From Alphaproteobacteria bacterium (GTDB lineage: Bacteria > Pseudomonadota > Alphaproteobacteria > Micavibrionales > Micavibrionaceae), in contig JAHDXS010000001.1 of the NCBI GenBank assembly GCA_023384135.1, forward strand, positions 558,001-622,000: a stretch of 64,000 bases of DNA, in the 5' to 3' direction. Below are positions 1-9,353 of the stretch, piece after piece. Every line of letters starts with the position of its first letter. Position 1 is the first letter of the stretch. The position numbers were made by a program, and so were the translations under genes. The notes under the pieces were generated by a model. It did not search any database and was not told where the DNA came from. It saw only the letters and a list, made by a program, of their open reading frames with translations.

Positions 1-685
1 TTCCGATATTATCGTCCGTGATCGCGTCCGAAAAATCCACCCCGTTGCCCTTGAGCGCCGCAAGCTCGACCCCGATCAGAATAGCGGATTTCATGCTCGC
101 CCCGGCAAGCTGCGTGCCTGAGATCTTGGCGTTCGAGAGATTGGCCCCCTCCAGCTTGGCCCCGCGAAAATCGGCCCGCGAGATATTCGCCCCCGCCATC
201 ATCGCATCGGAAAAATCGGCCTTGGACGCCATCGAGCCGGAGAGTTTTGCCCCGCTCAAATTCGCACCCCGGAAATTCACCGCCCTGCCGGTATCGAAGT
301 TGCCGCCCCGCGCGACGCCGCCGACCCGCAGATCAGCGGATTCCAGATCAGCCCCTTCGAGGTTGGCATTCTCGATCCGCGCCCCGCGCAGATCGGCCCG
401 CGTGAAAATCGTCTTGAAAAGATTGGAATTGCTGAGGTCGCAAGCGTAAAGACTGGCCTCCTGAAAATTCGTTTCCGAGAGGTCCATGCGCTCCATCACG
501 CACCCCATGAAATTCCCCTGCCGCAGGTTTTTCCCGCGCAGTGATAATCCGGTCAGGTCGGTGTTGGTCAGATGCGCGCGCCGACCGCCCAGCCGCCCCT
601 CCAGAAAACGGTTATGCAGCTCGACCATCGCGTCAAGCTGGTCCTGGGAAATGGCTTCCAGCCTGGCTTCTTCCTGCTGATTCAT
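1..685 (-). CDS. Pentapeptide-repeat protein, 3' part outside the window
   Basis: Reading the minus strand from the ATG at 685 gives an open frame of 228 codons that runs off the left edge. After a short helical N-terminus (begins MNQQEEARLEAISQ) the protein is built of A(D/N)LxG-like five-residue units, for example NLEGADLESADLRVGG and NLSGAKLSG, the signature of a right-handed quadrilateral beta-helix. Such proteins carry many roles (scaffolds, gyrase protection, unknown), so no function is assigned. The plus-strand frame across the same bases, rich in Ala, Pro and Ser, is only its complement. An extended -10-like TGGTATGAT lies about 40 bp upstream. The C-terminus is not visible. Confidence 0.85.
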   Translation of the reverse strand, partial: MNQQEEARLEAISQDQLDAMVELHNRFLEGRLGGRRAHLTNTDLTGLSLRGKNLRQGNFMGCVMERMDLSETNFQEASLYACDLSNSNLFKTIFTRADLRGARIENANLEGADLESADLRVGGVARGGNFDTGRAVNFRGANLSGAKLSGSMASKADFSDAMMAGANISRADFRGAKLEGANLSNAKISGTQLAGASMKSAILIGVELAALKGNGVDFSDAITDDNIG

Positions 686-725
686 GAATTAAGAAAACCT
701 GTATGAATTCCGAAAATGCCTGAAA

Positions 726-734
726 ATCATACCA
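726..734 (-). promoter_or_regulatory. Possible extended -10 promoter of the pentapeptide-repeat gene
   Basis: On the minus strand TGGTATGAT fits an extended -10 (TG, one base, then 5 of 6 matches to TATAAT) with no convincing -35 hexamer. It would start transcription roughly 30 bases before the ATG at 685. Confidence 0.25.
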
Positions 735-809
735 CGGGAGTTCTTAACAAATACCTACGCCTTATGATGGCAAATTACGAAAAAAAGAGGGAAATATTCT
801 GGAAATATA

Positions 810-1412
810 TCAATAGATGCTGTCGAGAAAGGCAAGAAAATTTACAACATCCGGGTTAGCCCAGCGAACCTCCCCGGTAATTTCATACAAGACCTGCCCG
901 CTCGGGCTGATAATAAAGGTTACAGGAAGGTCGCGGATCGGCAGGGAAGCCTGCAAGCGGCCATTATAATCGTGATACCCGGCCACATCCTCCACTCTGA
1001 ACTTTTTTATAAACCCCAGAACCTTATCGACGTTCTTGGGTAGATCGATTGACACGGCCACAACCGCAACTCCCGGAAGCTGCCGCGCCGTGCTCATCAG
1101 CTTAAGTTCAGGCAGCTCCCGAACACAAGGAGCGCACCATGTCGCCCAGACGTTAAGAACCATAAGCCGGCCTTTGAAATCCTTACGGAGATTGACGGGA
1201 CCGCCTCTGGGGCCTAACACTTCGACCTTCGGTAAATAAAGCGCATCGGGGTACTTCTTGAGCGACCGGAAATGCGGATAAACCTGAGCCTCCGCCTTCT
1301 TCAATCGCGCCTCATTGTTAATCATCATCGCAACCCCCGCAACAAGCAGCACAGCGACCACCCCAATGGGAATGATAATCCGGCTGGAGAAAAGGTCGGG
1401 ACGGAAGCTCAT
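810..1412 (-). CDS. TlpA/ResA-type membrane-anchored thiol-disulfide oxidoreductase
   Basis: 200 residues. One N-terminal membrane anchor (about residues 11-30) is followed by a periplasmic thioredoxin fold. The redox motif is WATWCAPCVRELPEL, i.e. CAPC, and the cis-proline loop is DLPVTFII. Proteins of this family keep periplasmic thiols reduced, commonly in cytochrome c or cytochrome oxidase maturation; the exact client cannot be told here. It is divergent from the lipoprotein/lysA pair. In many alphaproteobacteria, as I recall, tlpA faces argH, which then precedes lysA; argH is not present here. Confidence 0.88.
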   Translation of the reverse strand: MSFRPDLFSSRIIIPIGVVAVLLVAGVAMMINNEARLKKAEAQVYPHFRSLKKYPDALYLPKVEVLGPRGGPVNLRKDFKGRLMVLNVWATWCAPCVRELPELKLMSTARQLPGVAVVAVSIDLPKNVDKVLGFIKKFRVEDVAGYHDYNGRLQASLPIRDLPVTFIISPSGQVLYEITGEVRWANPDVVNFLAFLDSIY

Positions 1413-1509
1413 GAATCTTCGCTCAATTCAGTATCAAAGCACGCTAAGAGGGTTCCCTTTTGTTATAAACCACGCTAGAAAATATTGAAACAACCGAGCA
1501 TGTAGACCG

Positions 1510-1707
1510 ATGAAAAAACAATCCCTGCCGCGATCCCGCATGTTTTTGATGGCCGCCGCGTTTCTGGCCCTGACAGCATGCGGCATTAAGCCCAATCAGG
1601 TCGATCCACCAAAAGGCGCTGAAAACAGCACCTTTCCGGCGGAATACCCGAACCCGCAGACCGACCCTCAACCGGGAATGGACCAGAAGCACCGTCTGGA
1701 AAACTGA
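1510..1707 (+). CDS. Small LptM-like lipoprotein
   Basis: 65 residues. A basic N-terminus and hydrophobic stretch end in the lipobox LTAC at about residues 21-24, then GIKPNQVDPP, matching the LPAM-type short lipoproteins (E. coli LptM/YifL has a similar C-G-x-K-x-P layout). LptM is known to bind the LPS translocon LptDE and help its oxidative maturation; whether this homologue does so is inference. The stop codon is one base before lysA, so the two are surely co-transcribed, a pairing common in proteobacteria. The mature part is short, Pro-rich and presumably disordered. Confidence 0.75.
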   Translation: MKKQSLPRSRMFLMAAAFLALTACGIKPNQVDPPKGAENSTFPAEYPNPQTDPQPGMDQKHRLEN

Positions 1708-1708
1708 C

Positions 1709-2986
1709 ATGAACGGCTTTACGGAAAAAAACGGAATACTGCACGTCGATAACGTGCCGCTCCCGGAAATTGCGCGGCTGGCCGGAACGCCGGCCTATGT
1801 TTACAGCGCCTCATCCATCCGCGCCCAATATGAGGCCCTCAAATCCGCCTTTGAAAAAAAGCTCCCGGCGGACAGGCAGCCCCTGCTCTGTTATGCCTGC
1901 AAGGCCAACTCGAATATTGGCATTCTAAAGCTTCTCAAAACCCTCGGCGGAGGTCTCGAAATCGTCTCAGAAGGCGAGCTCTACCGGGGCCTCGAAGCGG
2001 GCTTCAAGGGAGAAAAAATCATCTCGACCAGCTTCGGCAAGAACGAGGCGGAAGTCCGCGCCTGCATGGACGCCGATATCCGGCAGTTCAACGTCGAGGC
2101 GTGGGAGGAGTTGGAGCAGATCAACAAAATTGCCGCAGAAAAAGGCAAAAAGGCGAACGTCCTTTTCCGCCTGAACCCGAACGTCTCCGGGGGCGGCCAC
2201 GCGAAAATCTCGACAGGCCGAAAGGATCACAAATTCGGCAACACCGAAGACAAAATCGCCGAAATGTACCGCCGTGCGGCTGGTATGAAACATGTAAACC
2301 CGGTCGGGATCTCGGTGCATATAGGATCGCAGGTCACCACGGTGGAATCCTTCCGCCCTGCTTATGAGAACGTCGCTGCGCTGGTTAAGCGCCTGCGCGC
2401 CGAAAAACTGACCGTCGAACGCCTCGATATCGGCGGCGGCTTCCCGATCGCCTATGACAGCAGCAGCACCCTGCTCGATCTTGACGCCTTCGCACAGTGG
2501 GTCGCGGAGATCATCCTGCCGCTGGACACGGAAATCCAGCTCGAACCGGGCCGTTATATGGTCGGCAACGCGGGCGTCCTGCTAACCGAAACCCTGTATG
2601 TGAAGGAAACCGACGCGCGAAAATTCCTCGTCCTCGACGCGGCGATGAACGACCTGATCCGCCCGACCCTTTATGAGGCCTACCACGGAATCCGCCCGGT
2701 GGTGACAAATGCTGGCCGCAACACCGTCTCTTATGATGTGGTCGGCCCGATCTGCGAAAGTGGCGACACCTTCGCTAAGGAACGCCCGCTGACAGAAATC
2801 CGCAAAGGCGAGCTGGTCGTGATCGAATCCGCCGGAGCCTATGGTTTTTCAATGGCTTCCAACTATAACAGCCGGCCCCTGCCGCCCGAAATTCTGGTCG
2901 ATGGCGACAAGATCGCCGTAATCCGCAAGCGCCAGACGCTTTCCGATCTCATCCGGGGAGAATCCCTCCCGGACTGGCTGGATTGA
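1709..2986 (+). CDS. lysA: Diaminopimelate decarboxylase
   Basis: 425 residues, full length for the family. It is a PLP-dependent fold-III decarboxylase that converts meso-diaminopimelate to L-lysine and CO2, the last step of lysine synthesis. The PLP lysine sits in CYACKANSN (about residue 61), followed by the HIGSQ and DIGGGFP barrel motifs, EPGRYMVGNAG, and the C-terminal GPICESGD with the catalytic Cys contributed across the dimer interface. The start is one base after the lipoprotein stop. The gene lies upstream of the TIGR02302 gene, an order seen in other alphaproteobacteria. Confidence 0.97.
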   Translation: MNGFTEKNGILHVDNVPLPEIARLAGTPAYVYSASSIRAQYEALKSAFEKKLPADRQPLLCYACKANSNIGILKLLKTLGGGLEIVSEGELYRGLEAGFKGEKIISTSFGKNEAEVRACMDADIRQFNVEAWEELEQINKIAAEKGKKANVLFRLNPNVSGGGHAKISTGRKDHKFGNTEDKIAEMYRRAAGMKHVNPVGISVHIGSQVTTVESFRPAYENVAALVKRLRAEKLTVERLDIGGGFPIAYDSSSTLLDLDAFAQWVAEIILPLDTEIQLEPGRYMVGNAGVLLTETLYVKETDARKFLVLDAAMNDLIRPTLYEAYHGIRPVVTNAGRNTVSYDVVGPICESGDTFAKERPLTEIRKGELVVIESAGAYGFSMASNYNSRPLPPEILVDGDKIAVIRKRQTLSDLIRGESLPDWLD

Positions 2987-3084
2987 AAAACCTGTGCACA
3001 GGGCGGCCCAAGCCGCGCACGGGCTAGAGCCCTGCCCCGAAAATAAGGGTAGGTTGAGCCTGAAAAAACCGATATTCTGAAGAT

Positions 3085-5970
3085 ATGCTCGACCCACTGG
3101 ACAGCGAAAACCGGCCCCTGCTCGACGCCCTCCGACGTGGACGGCGCGTTGCGTTTTTTGTTCTGCTCTTTGAGCGAATCAGCCAGCACTTCTGGCGACC
3201 CGCTTTGTGGGTTCTGCTGTTCGCCGCCCTGTGGATCCTGGAAGTACCGCAATTTCTGGGGCTGGGCGGGCAAATCGCGTCTCTAATAATCTTTGTTGCG
3301 GGGCTGTTCTTGCTGATCCGCCGGGATGCCTATCGGTTTCATGTCCCGAACCGCGACGATATCGACCGCAGGCTGGAAAGCACAAGCCTTTTCCGCCGGG
3401 GCCAGATCCGTGCGCTGGAGGACCGTCTCGCCAACCCTCACAAACGCGCGACCCGCGAACTGTGGGACAAGGGCCAGAAACAGATGCTGGAAACCCTGCC
3501 CGGTCTCAATAAGCCGAAACTGCGCCCTTTGATGATCCGCCTCGACCCGCGCGGGCTCCGCTTCGCGGTCGTCCTTCTTTTCATATCCGCCATACTGGTC
3601 GCAGGCTCGGACTGGCAGCGCCGCCTCTGGATGGGGTTGCTGCCCGTAACGCCTGGATTCATCCTCTCGCAGGGCCGCGCCGACGAACTCTGGATCACCC
3701 CGCCGGAATACACAGGTATGGCATCCCTGCACATCACGGGAAGCGCGGTGAACGAGCCCCTGAAAATACCGCAAGATAGTCAAATCAAGCTCCGCTCATA
3801 CAGCATACTGGGCGGCATATTCGCACCCGGTCTCTCTATGGGTGAAAAAACCATGCCCGTCCCGGCGCTGGGCGACGGGCTTTACGGTCTGGAAACCGTG
3901 ATCGAACCCGCCCCGGCAGACGCCATCATCCTGAGCCAGATGCTCCTCCCCCGCGCCCGCTGGAATTATGAGTACGTTCCCGATACGCCACCGACCGTCC
4001 GTCTGGACAATACGGCCGTAAAGGCGCAGGAATCCGAAAAGTCCGCAGCCGCTGATAAGGCCCCGGAAAATCTGGCTGAGGCCGAACCGCCCAAACCAAA
4101 AGCCGATGATCCGATCACGCCCGATGCTAAACAGGCACAGGCCGAAGAGAAAAAGGAACCGGCCCTGCCCTATGAAATTCTGGCCAACGGACAAATTCGC
4201 TTCCCGTTGATCGTACAGGACGATTACGGCGTGACCGATCTGACCATGACCATGCGCAGCGATCCGGTTGTGACCGAAAAACCCCGGGGCAAGGACGCAT
4301 CGGAGACCCGCCCGGTCATGTCCGCCGCCGCAACCGAATTGAAGGTGCAGCCGATCTTCGACCTCACTGGGCACACATGGGCGGGCCTGCCCGTCATTTT
4401 CGAATTCACGGTCAAGGACCATAAGGGTCAGGAAGCCAAATCCGAAACCGTGAGCCTCACTTTGCCCGAGCGCAATTTCGAACACCCGGTCGCGAAGCTG
4501 CTCATAGCCCTCCGCAAAAAGCTGGCCTGGTCCCCCGGCAACGACTTCCCGCAGATCGCCGCCGAACTCGAAGCCGTCCTGAGCGCCCCCGATTTGTTCC
4601 ATGATGATCACGTGGCATTCCTGTCTATCCGCGCGGCCAGCGCCCGCCTGATGTATACAAACCGCAACCTGCCGGACGAAGTCGAAAAAACCGCCGAAGC
4701 CGTCATCGAACTTCTCTGGGAAACGGCCCTGAGCATCGAGGACGGCAACCTCTCCATGGCTATGCGTAACCTGCGTCAAGCCCAGCGCGAACTGGAAAAT
4801 GCCCTGCGCGACCCCAACACCAGTCCGGAGGAAATCGCCCGCCTGATGGATAATCTGCGCGAGAGCATGATGGAATATTTCATAGAGCTGTCCCGCGAAA
4901 TGGAAAAGCGCATGGCCGAGGGGGAGGAAACCCCGGACTTCAATCCCGAAGACCTCGCGAAGATGATCGACCCGGACACGCTCTCCAAGATGATGGAGCA
5001 GATGGAATCCGACCTGCAATCCGGCGACCGCGACTCCGCGCGGGAAAAACTCTCGCAGCTCCAGAACCTGCTTGACATGATGGACCCCTCGATGGAGGCC
5101 CCCTTGCCTGAGGACATGCAAATGGCGATGGAGGGCATCAACGAGCTGCAACAACTCATCGAAAGTCAGGAAAAACTCCGCGACCAGACAAAGGAGCAAG
5201 CTAAATTCCAGCAATACATGCAGCCGATGCCGCAAGCCGAGGATTTGGTACCGCCGGCACCTTCAGAACCGATGACGACTTCGGAAGATCTCGGCCTGTC
5301 AGACATGCCGCCAGCGCCCGAACCCGTCACACCGCCGCCGCCAGGCCCGATGCAAGACGCCCCGGGTGACCAGGGCGCTCCAGATACACAAAACAGTGAA
5401 ATGTCGGAAGTGCCTTCGCCCGGCGACACGCCGGGGCAAGGTTCAGAGCCCCGTCCCGGAAACCCTGGCAACCCAAGCTTAGGTCTGGACACACAACCCA
5501 ACAAGGCCGAACAGGAAGCCCTCCGCTACGTACTGGGCAGCTTGATGCTGGAGTCATCAGAAAAGCTTGGCGAAGTGCCCGAAGGTATGGGCAAGGCCGA
5601 GTTGGAGATGAGGGATTCGTCTGAAAACCTTGGCCTAAACCAGCCCAAGGAATCCATTCCCCATCAGGAAAAAGCCATCGAATACCTCAAGGAGGCACAG
5701 GAACAGCTGCAGAAAACGCTGACCCAGAGAATGCAGCAGATGACAGGTCTGGGCTTCAGTCGTGGCCAGAAGTATGACCCCCTGGGCCGCCCGTATGGTG
5801 GGGATCAGGAGGGGAATGGCCCCCATCATGGCTCTCAGGTGAAGATTCCGGATGAGGCGGAGAAGAAGCGTGTTGAGGAGATCCTGAAGGAGCTTCGCCG
5901 CCGCTCGGGTGAGATGGATCGCCCGCCGCAGGAGCGTGAGTATTACCGCCGTCTTCTGCGTCAGTTCTAA
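3085..5970 (+). CDS. TIGR02302/DUF4175-family large membrane protein
   Basis: 961 residues. Two membrane segments lie near residues 36-75 and a third near 155-170, followed by an apparently periplasmic beta-rich region, a Lys/Glu/Pro/Ala linker (about 310-360), a long Met/Glu/Gln-rich helical region (about 560-710), a Pro-rich segment and a conserved basic C-terminus ending in YYRRLLRQF. This layout is that of the low-complexity alphaproteobacterial family TIGR02302; its function is unknown. The last 215 bp also lie under the convergent zinc-ribbon gene. From about 5755 all nine Glu codons are GAG and all five Lys codons AAG, unlike the GAA-rich stretch just before. Confidence 0.9.
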   Translation: MLDPLDSENRPLLDALRRGRRVAFFVLLFERISQHFWRPALWVLLFAALWILEVPQFLGLGGQIASLIIFVAGLFLLIRRDAYRFHVPNRDDIDRRLESTSLFRRGQIRALEDRLANPHKRATRELWDKGQKQMLETLPGLNKPKLRPLMIRLDPRGLRFAVVLLFISAILVAGSDWQRRLWMGLLPVTPGFILSQGRADELWITPPEYTGMASLHITGSAVNEPLKIPQDSQIKLRSYSILGGIFAPGLSMGEKTMPVPALGDGLYGLETVIEPAPADAIILSQMLLPRARWNYEYVPDTPPTVRLDNTAVKAQESEKSAAADKAPENLAEAEPPKPKADDPITPDAKQAQAEEKKEPALPYEILANGQIRFPLIVQDDYGVTDLTMTMRSDPVVTEKPRGKDASETRPVMSAAATELKVQPIFDLTGHTWAGLPVIFEFTVKDHKGQEAKSETVSLTLPERNFEHPVAKLLIALRKKLAWSPGNDFPQIAAELEAVLSAPDLFHDDHVAFLSIRAASARLMYTNRNLPDEVEKTAEAVIELLWETALSIEDGNLSMAMRNLRQAQRELENALRDPNTSPEEIARLMDNLRESMMEYFIELSREMEKRMAEGEETPDFNPEDLAKMIDPDTLSKMMEQMESDLQSGDRDSAREKLSQLQNLLDMMDPSMEAPLPEDMQMAMEGINELQQLIESQEKLRDQTKEQAKFQQYMQPMPQAEDLVPPAPSEPMTTSEDLGLSDMPPAPEPVTPPPPGPMQDAPGDQGAPDTQNSEMSEVPSPGDTPGQGSEPRPGNPGNPSLGLDTQPNKAEQEALRYVLGSLMLESSEKLGEVPEGMGKAELEMRDSSENLGLNQPKESIPHQEKAIEYLKEAQEQLQKTLTQRMQQMTGLGFSRGQKYDPLGRPYGGDQEGNGPHHGSQVKIPDEAEKKRVEEILKELRRRSGEMDRPPQEREYYRRLLRQF

Positions 5971-6817
5971 CGCTGAGCACAAAACGAACATTCACCTCGC
6001 CGGACCGCCCGCGCACACCGTCAGGCGCGCCGCGCTCAAGACGTCCTTCGAAGGCCATGGTCTCCTCGGCCTCCATATAACGTTTGGGCGGCTCGATGTA
6101 CCAGCGCCCCATCGGCTCATCGTACTGCGAACGCAGCGCGACCTCCAGCATCGGCACACCACGACCCTCCTTGGTCATATTGATGATATTCCCGCTCACG
6201 ATCAGGCTGTTTCCGTCTTCGTAAGCCTCCATCCGGTCGAAGATCAGCCCCTCCCCAGCAATCACGGACGAACGGCCAATCAACGCATAGGCGGCTTGCG
6301 CGGGCGGCCAAGCGCTGACGATCGGCCCCTGCAAAAGAATGAAAAGCCCCAGCAACACGGCAAAAACGGCGCCCGCCGCGCCGTACCCGGCGAGCATCGC
6401 CTGCATCGAGACGGGCGGGCCGGACGCCCGTATGGGTTTGAACGAAGTCTCGGCCTTGTCCGGCTTGACCGCATCGGGTATATCGTCGGCGACGATCTTG
6501 GAACGATCGGCATCGTCATTCAGAACGGATTTAAGAACCTCTTCGGGCTCCGGCTCGGGCACGGCCTGCGCCGACTCCCGGTCGTCCATCGCCCCCATCA
6601 ACGCGGCAAAATCATCCTCGCCGCTGCCGGACCCTTCGTCCGCGTCCCCGGAAAAAACATCGTCCGCACCGCCGTCATCGGCGAAATCGTCCGGTTCGTC
6701 TTCATGAGCATGCCAGACATGGCGGCAGTTGGAGCATTGGACCTTGCGGCCCTCGGAACCGAGGGCGCCGGTACGCAGATTGAACGAGGCGGAGCACTCG
6801 GGACATGTGATAATCAT
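5756..6817 (-). CDS. MJ0042-type zinc-ribbon protein with DUF3426-like domain
   Basis: 353 residues from ATG 6817; a longer frame to 6895 exists, but MIITCPECSASFNL is the standard family start. The N-terminal zinc ribbon has CPEC and CSNC pairs about 20 residues apart. An acidic linker follows, then one membrane helix (about residues 145-165) and a DUF3426-like beta domain (SGNIINMT). Role unknown; such genes commonly sit beside ftsE in alphaproteobacteria. The domain ends near 5970, and the remaining 71 residues, almost wholly Gly, His, Pro and Ser, are encoded opposite the end of the TIGR02302 gene. That tail may be a stop-loss extension rather than a functional part. Confidence 0.82.
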   Translation of the reverse strand: MIITCPECSASFNLRTGALGSEGRKVQCSNCRHVWHAHEDEPDDFADDGGADDVFSGDADEGSGSGEDDFAALMGAMDDRESAQAVPEPEPEEVLKSVLNDDADRSKIVADDIPDAVKPDKAETSFKPIRASGPPVSMQAMLAGYGAAGAVFAVLLGLFILLQGPIVSAWPPAQAAYALIGRSSVIAGEGLIFDRMEAYEDGNSLIVSGNIINMTKEGRGVPMLEVALRSQYDEPMGRWYIEPPKRYMEAEETMAFEGRLERGAPDGVRGRSGEVNVRFVLSVRTDAEDGGNTHAPAAGDPSHPSGGEAPSGSPQHASSPPHPESSPESHDGGHSPPDPHHTGGPGGHTSGHD

Positions 6818-6917
6818 GGGAATGCCAATCTTCTCTTTATCTGCACAATCTTGTAAATATAGATTCTGTTGCCTTCGCGGGCAAGACACACGCACTCAAA
6901 GAACGCTGAGTAAGAAT

Positions 6918-7697
6918 ATGAAGCTTCACTGTTTTATCGCCCTGACCGCACTTTGCCAACTGACTTTTGCGATTCTCCCGGCCACAGCCTCCGCAGAAAG
7001 CACTCCGTATGCAAAACCCTGCGCCGCAGACGATAAAGAGTGCCTTCACGAAACAATTGCAGAACTCGCCAAAACCTTAACGAATAAAGCCGAGCGCGAC
7101 CAGACCTACCGCGAACTCGCCAAATCATGGGCCAGAGCGGGCAAGCCCGAAAAAGCGCTGGAGATCGTCCCCCTGATCGAAACCCCCGACACCCGCGCGA
7201 TGACTATTCGCGGCATCGGCATGGAACTGGCCGGGCTGAAATGGCCGAAAGACAAGCAGGACAAAATCTTCGCGCAACTCCGGGAACAGGCGGAAAAACT
7301 TAAGGAAGCGCACCCGCCCTCCTACGGCATAGCCTTGACGTATATCGCTATGAGTCAAGCCTTCGCGGGCGACAACGACGGCGCATGGAAAACCGCGGCA
7401 GACATGGAAAACACCTCCCTGCGCCATAAGGCCTATGGCGAAACGGCAGAAATTCAGGCGGAAAGCGGTGATTATGAAAACGCCAAAATCAGCTTGAACA
7501 AAATCGACGACATCCCTTACAAGAACAAGGCGTATACGATGGTCTCCCGGCTTCTGGCGGGCAAGGGTATGATGACGCAGGCTTACGACGCAGCCATGCA
7601 GATTACAAATCCCTATTTGAAGGCTGCAGCGATACAGAATATCCTCGACAGGCATACCGCCCCCACCGAGACGACAAAAGATAGGAACCTCCCTTGA
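6918..7697 (+). CDS. Exported TPR-like repeat protein of unknown function
   Basis: 259 residues from ATG 6918, which begins a clear signal peptide (MKLHCFIALTALCQLTFA, cleavage probably after ATASA). The rest is all-helical with recurring units of about 35-40 residues of the form YRELAKSWARAGKPEKALEI and YGETAEIQAESGDYENAKI, resembling a TPR-like solenoid. No catalytic motif is seen. The stop overlaps the TTG start of ftsE (TTGA), so it is translationally tied to ftsEX. A periplasmic partner of the FtsEX machine is an attractive but unproved idea. Frame upstream to 6729 is antisense to the zinc-ribbon gene and is not used. Confidence 0.7.
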   Translation: MKLHCFIALTALCQLTFAILPATASAESTPYAKPCAADDKECLHETIAELAKTLTNKAERDQTYRELAKSWARAGKPEKALEIVPLIETPDTRAMTIRGIGMELAGLKWPKDKQDKIFAQLREQAEKLKEAHPPSYGIALTYIAMSQAFAGDNDGAWKTAADMENTSLRHKAYGETAEIQAESGDYENAKISLNKIDDIPYKNKAYTMVSRLLAGKGMMTQAYDAAMQITNPYLKAAAIQNILDRHTAPTETTKDRNLP

Positions 7698-8395
7698 TTA
7701 GATTCGACAAAGTCGGCTTCCGCTATGAAAGCGGCCCCGATATTCTCTCGGGCATAGACGTCCATATCCGCGCCGGGTCTTATCACTTCCTTACCGGCCC
7801 GAGCGGTTCTGGGAAAACCTCTTTGCTCAGCCTGATGTATCTCGGACACCGCCCCACGCGCGGGAACTTACATATGTTTGATCACAATGTCGGCCTGCTG
7901 CCGCGCGAGCGGCTGTTCGAAATCCGTCAGCGCATCGGCATCGTGTTTCAGGACTTCCGCCTTCTGGAGCACATGAGCGCATTCGACAATGTCGCCCTAC
8001 CGCTGCGCATACTAAATCGCCCGGAAAAGGAAATTCGCAACAATGTTGCAGAGCTGCTGGACTGGGTCGGCCTCGGCGACAGCAAGGATAAGCTGCCTCC
8101 GACCCTTTCAGGCGGCCAGCAGCAGCGCATCGCCATCGCCCGCGCCGTCATCGCTCGCCCCAAACTTCTTCTGGCGGACGAACCGACCGGAAACCTCGAC
8201 GATACGATCGGCTTCCGCCTGATGAACCTCTTCGAGCAACTCAACCGCATGGGCACCACCATCGTGATCGCCACCCACAACACACATATCATGGAAAAAT
8301 TCGGCCACCCCCGGCTGATCCTTGCGGGCGGCAAACTGACCCTCGAAACACCCACGGAGGCCCCTTTAACCGGGCAATTAAAACATGCAGTCTGA
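7694..8395 (+). CDS. ftsE: Cell division ATP-binding protein FtsE
   Basis: 233 residues, TTG start overlapping the upstream stop; AGGAA lies at a suitable distance. It is an ABC ATPase with Walker [11 protein letters not shown]-loop in VFQDFRLL, signature [14 protein letters not shown], Walker [13 protein letters not shown] and switch His in ATHN. With FtsX it forms a divisome-associated complex that drives periplasmic peptidoglycan hydrolases rather than transport. It overlaps ftsX by 11 bp. The non-ATG start may keep its level low or coupled to the upstream gene. Confidence 0.96.
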   Translation: MIRFDKVGFRYESGPDILSGIDVHIRAGSYHFLTGPSGSGKTSLLSLMYLGHRPTRGNLHMFDHNVGLLPRERLFEIRQRIGIVFQDFRLLEHMSAFDNVALPLRILNRPEKEIRNNVAELLDWVGLGDSKDKLPPTLSGGQQQRIAIARAVIARPKLLLADEPTGNLDDTIGFRLMNLFEQLNRMGTTIVIATHNTHIMEKFGHPRLILAGGKLTLETPTEAPLTGQLKHAV

Positions 8396-9341
8396 AACGC
8401 CTATTTTCGCGATGATTCTAAAGCGCCTGCTCCGCCTCGCACTGGGCGATAAAGGCTACGACCTGCCCTTCGGCTCGGATGCCGACCGCAATTTTCTTCT
8501 CCTGCTGGTTGCTCTGATGAGCTTTTTGGCCGTTCTCGCCTGCGCGGGCACATTGTCCTTGCGTGCCATGACCGAACGCTGGTCCACAGGACTCGAAAAT
8601 AAAATTACCATAGAAATCAGAACACAGTCGCCGGAGGGCGAAATCCTGTCACCTGACTCCATCAAGCTGGAAACTGAAAAAGTTGCGGGGGTTCTTGATA
8701 AAAACCCGGCGATCCAGAATTTCCGTGTTATGGACGAACACGAGATCAAGCGCCTTGTCGCACCCTGGATCGGCGAAGATTTTAGCTTTGAAGATATTCC
8801 TATGCCCGGACTCATAGCGGTGGAACTAAAAACCGCAAGCCCCGAAGCTCTCGATAGTCTGACAGCCATCGTAACAGGCGCCTCACCCGCCGCACGCGTG
8901 GACACACATCGCGAATGGCTGCAAGACATCCTACGCTTCGTCAAAACATTGCAAGGTGTGGCCTTAATGGTCGCGTTGATCGTCGCGGTCACGACGATCA
9001 CGGCAATATCCAGCGGCGTACGTGCCCGTATGGCCATATATCGAAATCAGGTGGAGATTTTGCACCTCATCGGGGCAACGGATTCCTACATCGCGCGGCA
9101 GTTCCAATGGCACGCGATCATAATCGCACTTCTGGGCAGTTTGATCGGAACGCTCGCCGGGGTGGCTGTGACCGGATTGATCATCGTCCTCTCCGGACAG
9201 GGCAGCGTAACGCTAATTCCGGAAATCAGCATGAGCGCCGTAAATTTGGCGGCTTTTTTATCTTTACCTCTGCTGGCGTGCGTCATCTCGGGAACGACCG
9301 CGCGTTTTACGGTCTTGCGCACACTCTCGCAGATGCCTTAA
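8385..9341 (+). CDS. ftsX: Cell division protein FtsX
   Basis: 318 residues, partner of the adjacent FtsE ATPase in the inner membrane. There are four membrane segments: one near residues 35-57, then an extracytoplasmic domain up to about 185 that would bind hydrolase activators, then three helices near 190-212, 240-265 and 285-305. The FtsX-family MELIGAT-like motif appears as [19 protein letters not shown]. Length is ordinary for the family. The gene overlaps ftsE by 11 bp and precedes the ydcF gene by 12 bp. Confidence 0.94.
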   Translation: MQSETPIFAMILKRLLRLALGDKGYDLPFGSDADRNFLLLLVALMSFLAVLACAGTLSLRAMTERWSTGLENKITIEIRTQSPEGEILSPDSIKLETEKVAGVLDKNPAIQNFRVMDEHEIKRLVAPWIGEDFSFEDIPMPGLIAVELKTASPEALDSLTAIVTGASPAARVDTHREWLQDILRFVKTLQGVALMVALIVAVTTITAISSGVRARMAIYRNQVEILHLIGATDSYIARQFQWHAIIIALLGSLIGTLAGVAVTGLIIVLSGQGSVTLIPEISMSAVNLAAFLSLPLLACVISGTTARFTVLRTLSQMP

Positions 9342-9353
9342 AACTGGAACATC

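Noticed and set aside
18-449. Plus-strand open frame of 143 codons rich in Ala, Pro and Ser
   Set aside because: It is the complement of the pentapeptide repeats on the minus strand, which form the real gene.
3796-5235. Minus-strand open frame of 479 codons under the TIGR02302 gene
   Set aside because: Composition is just the reverse of Glu/Met/Gln-rich coding sequence; the plus-strand protein is a recognisable family.
5909-6856. Plus-strand frame of 315 codons opposite the zinc-ribbon gene
   Set aside because: No motif; it mirrors the acidic linker and zinc ribbon of the minus-strand gene.
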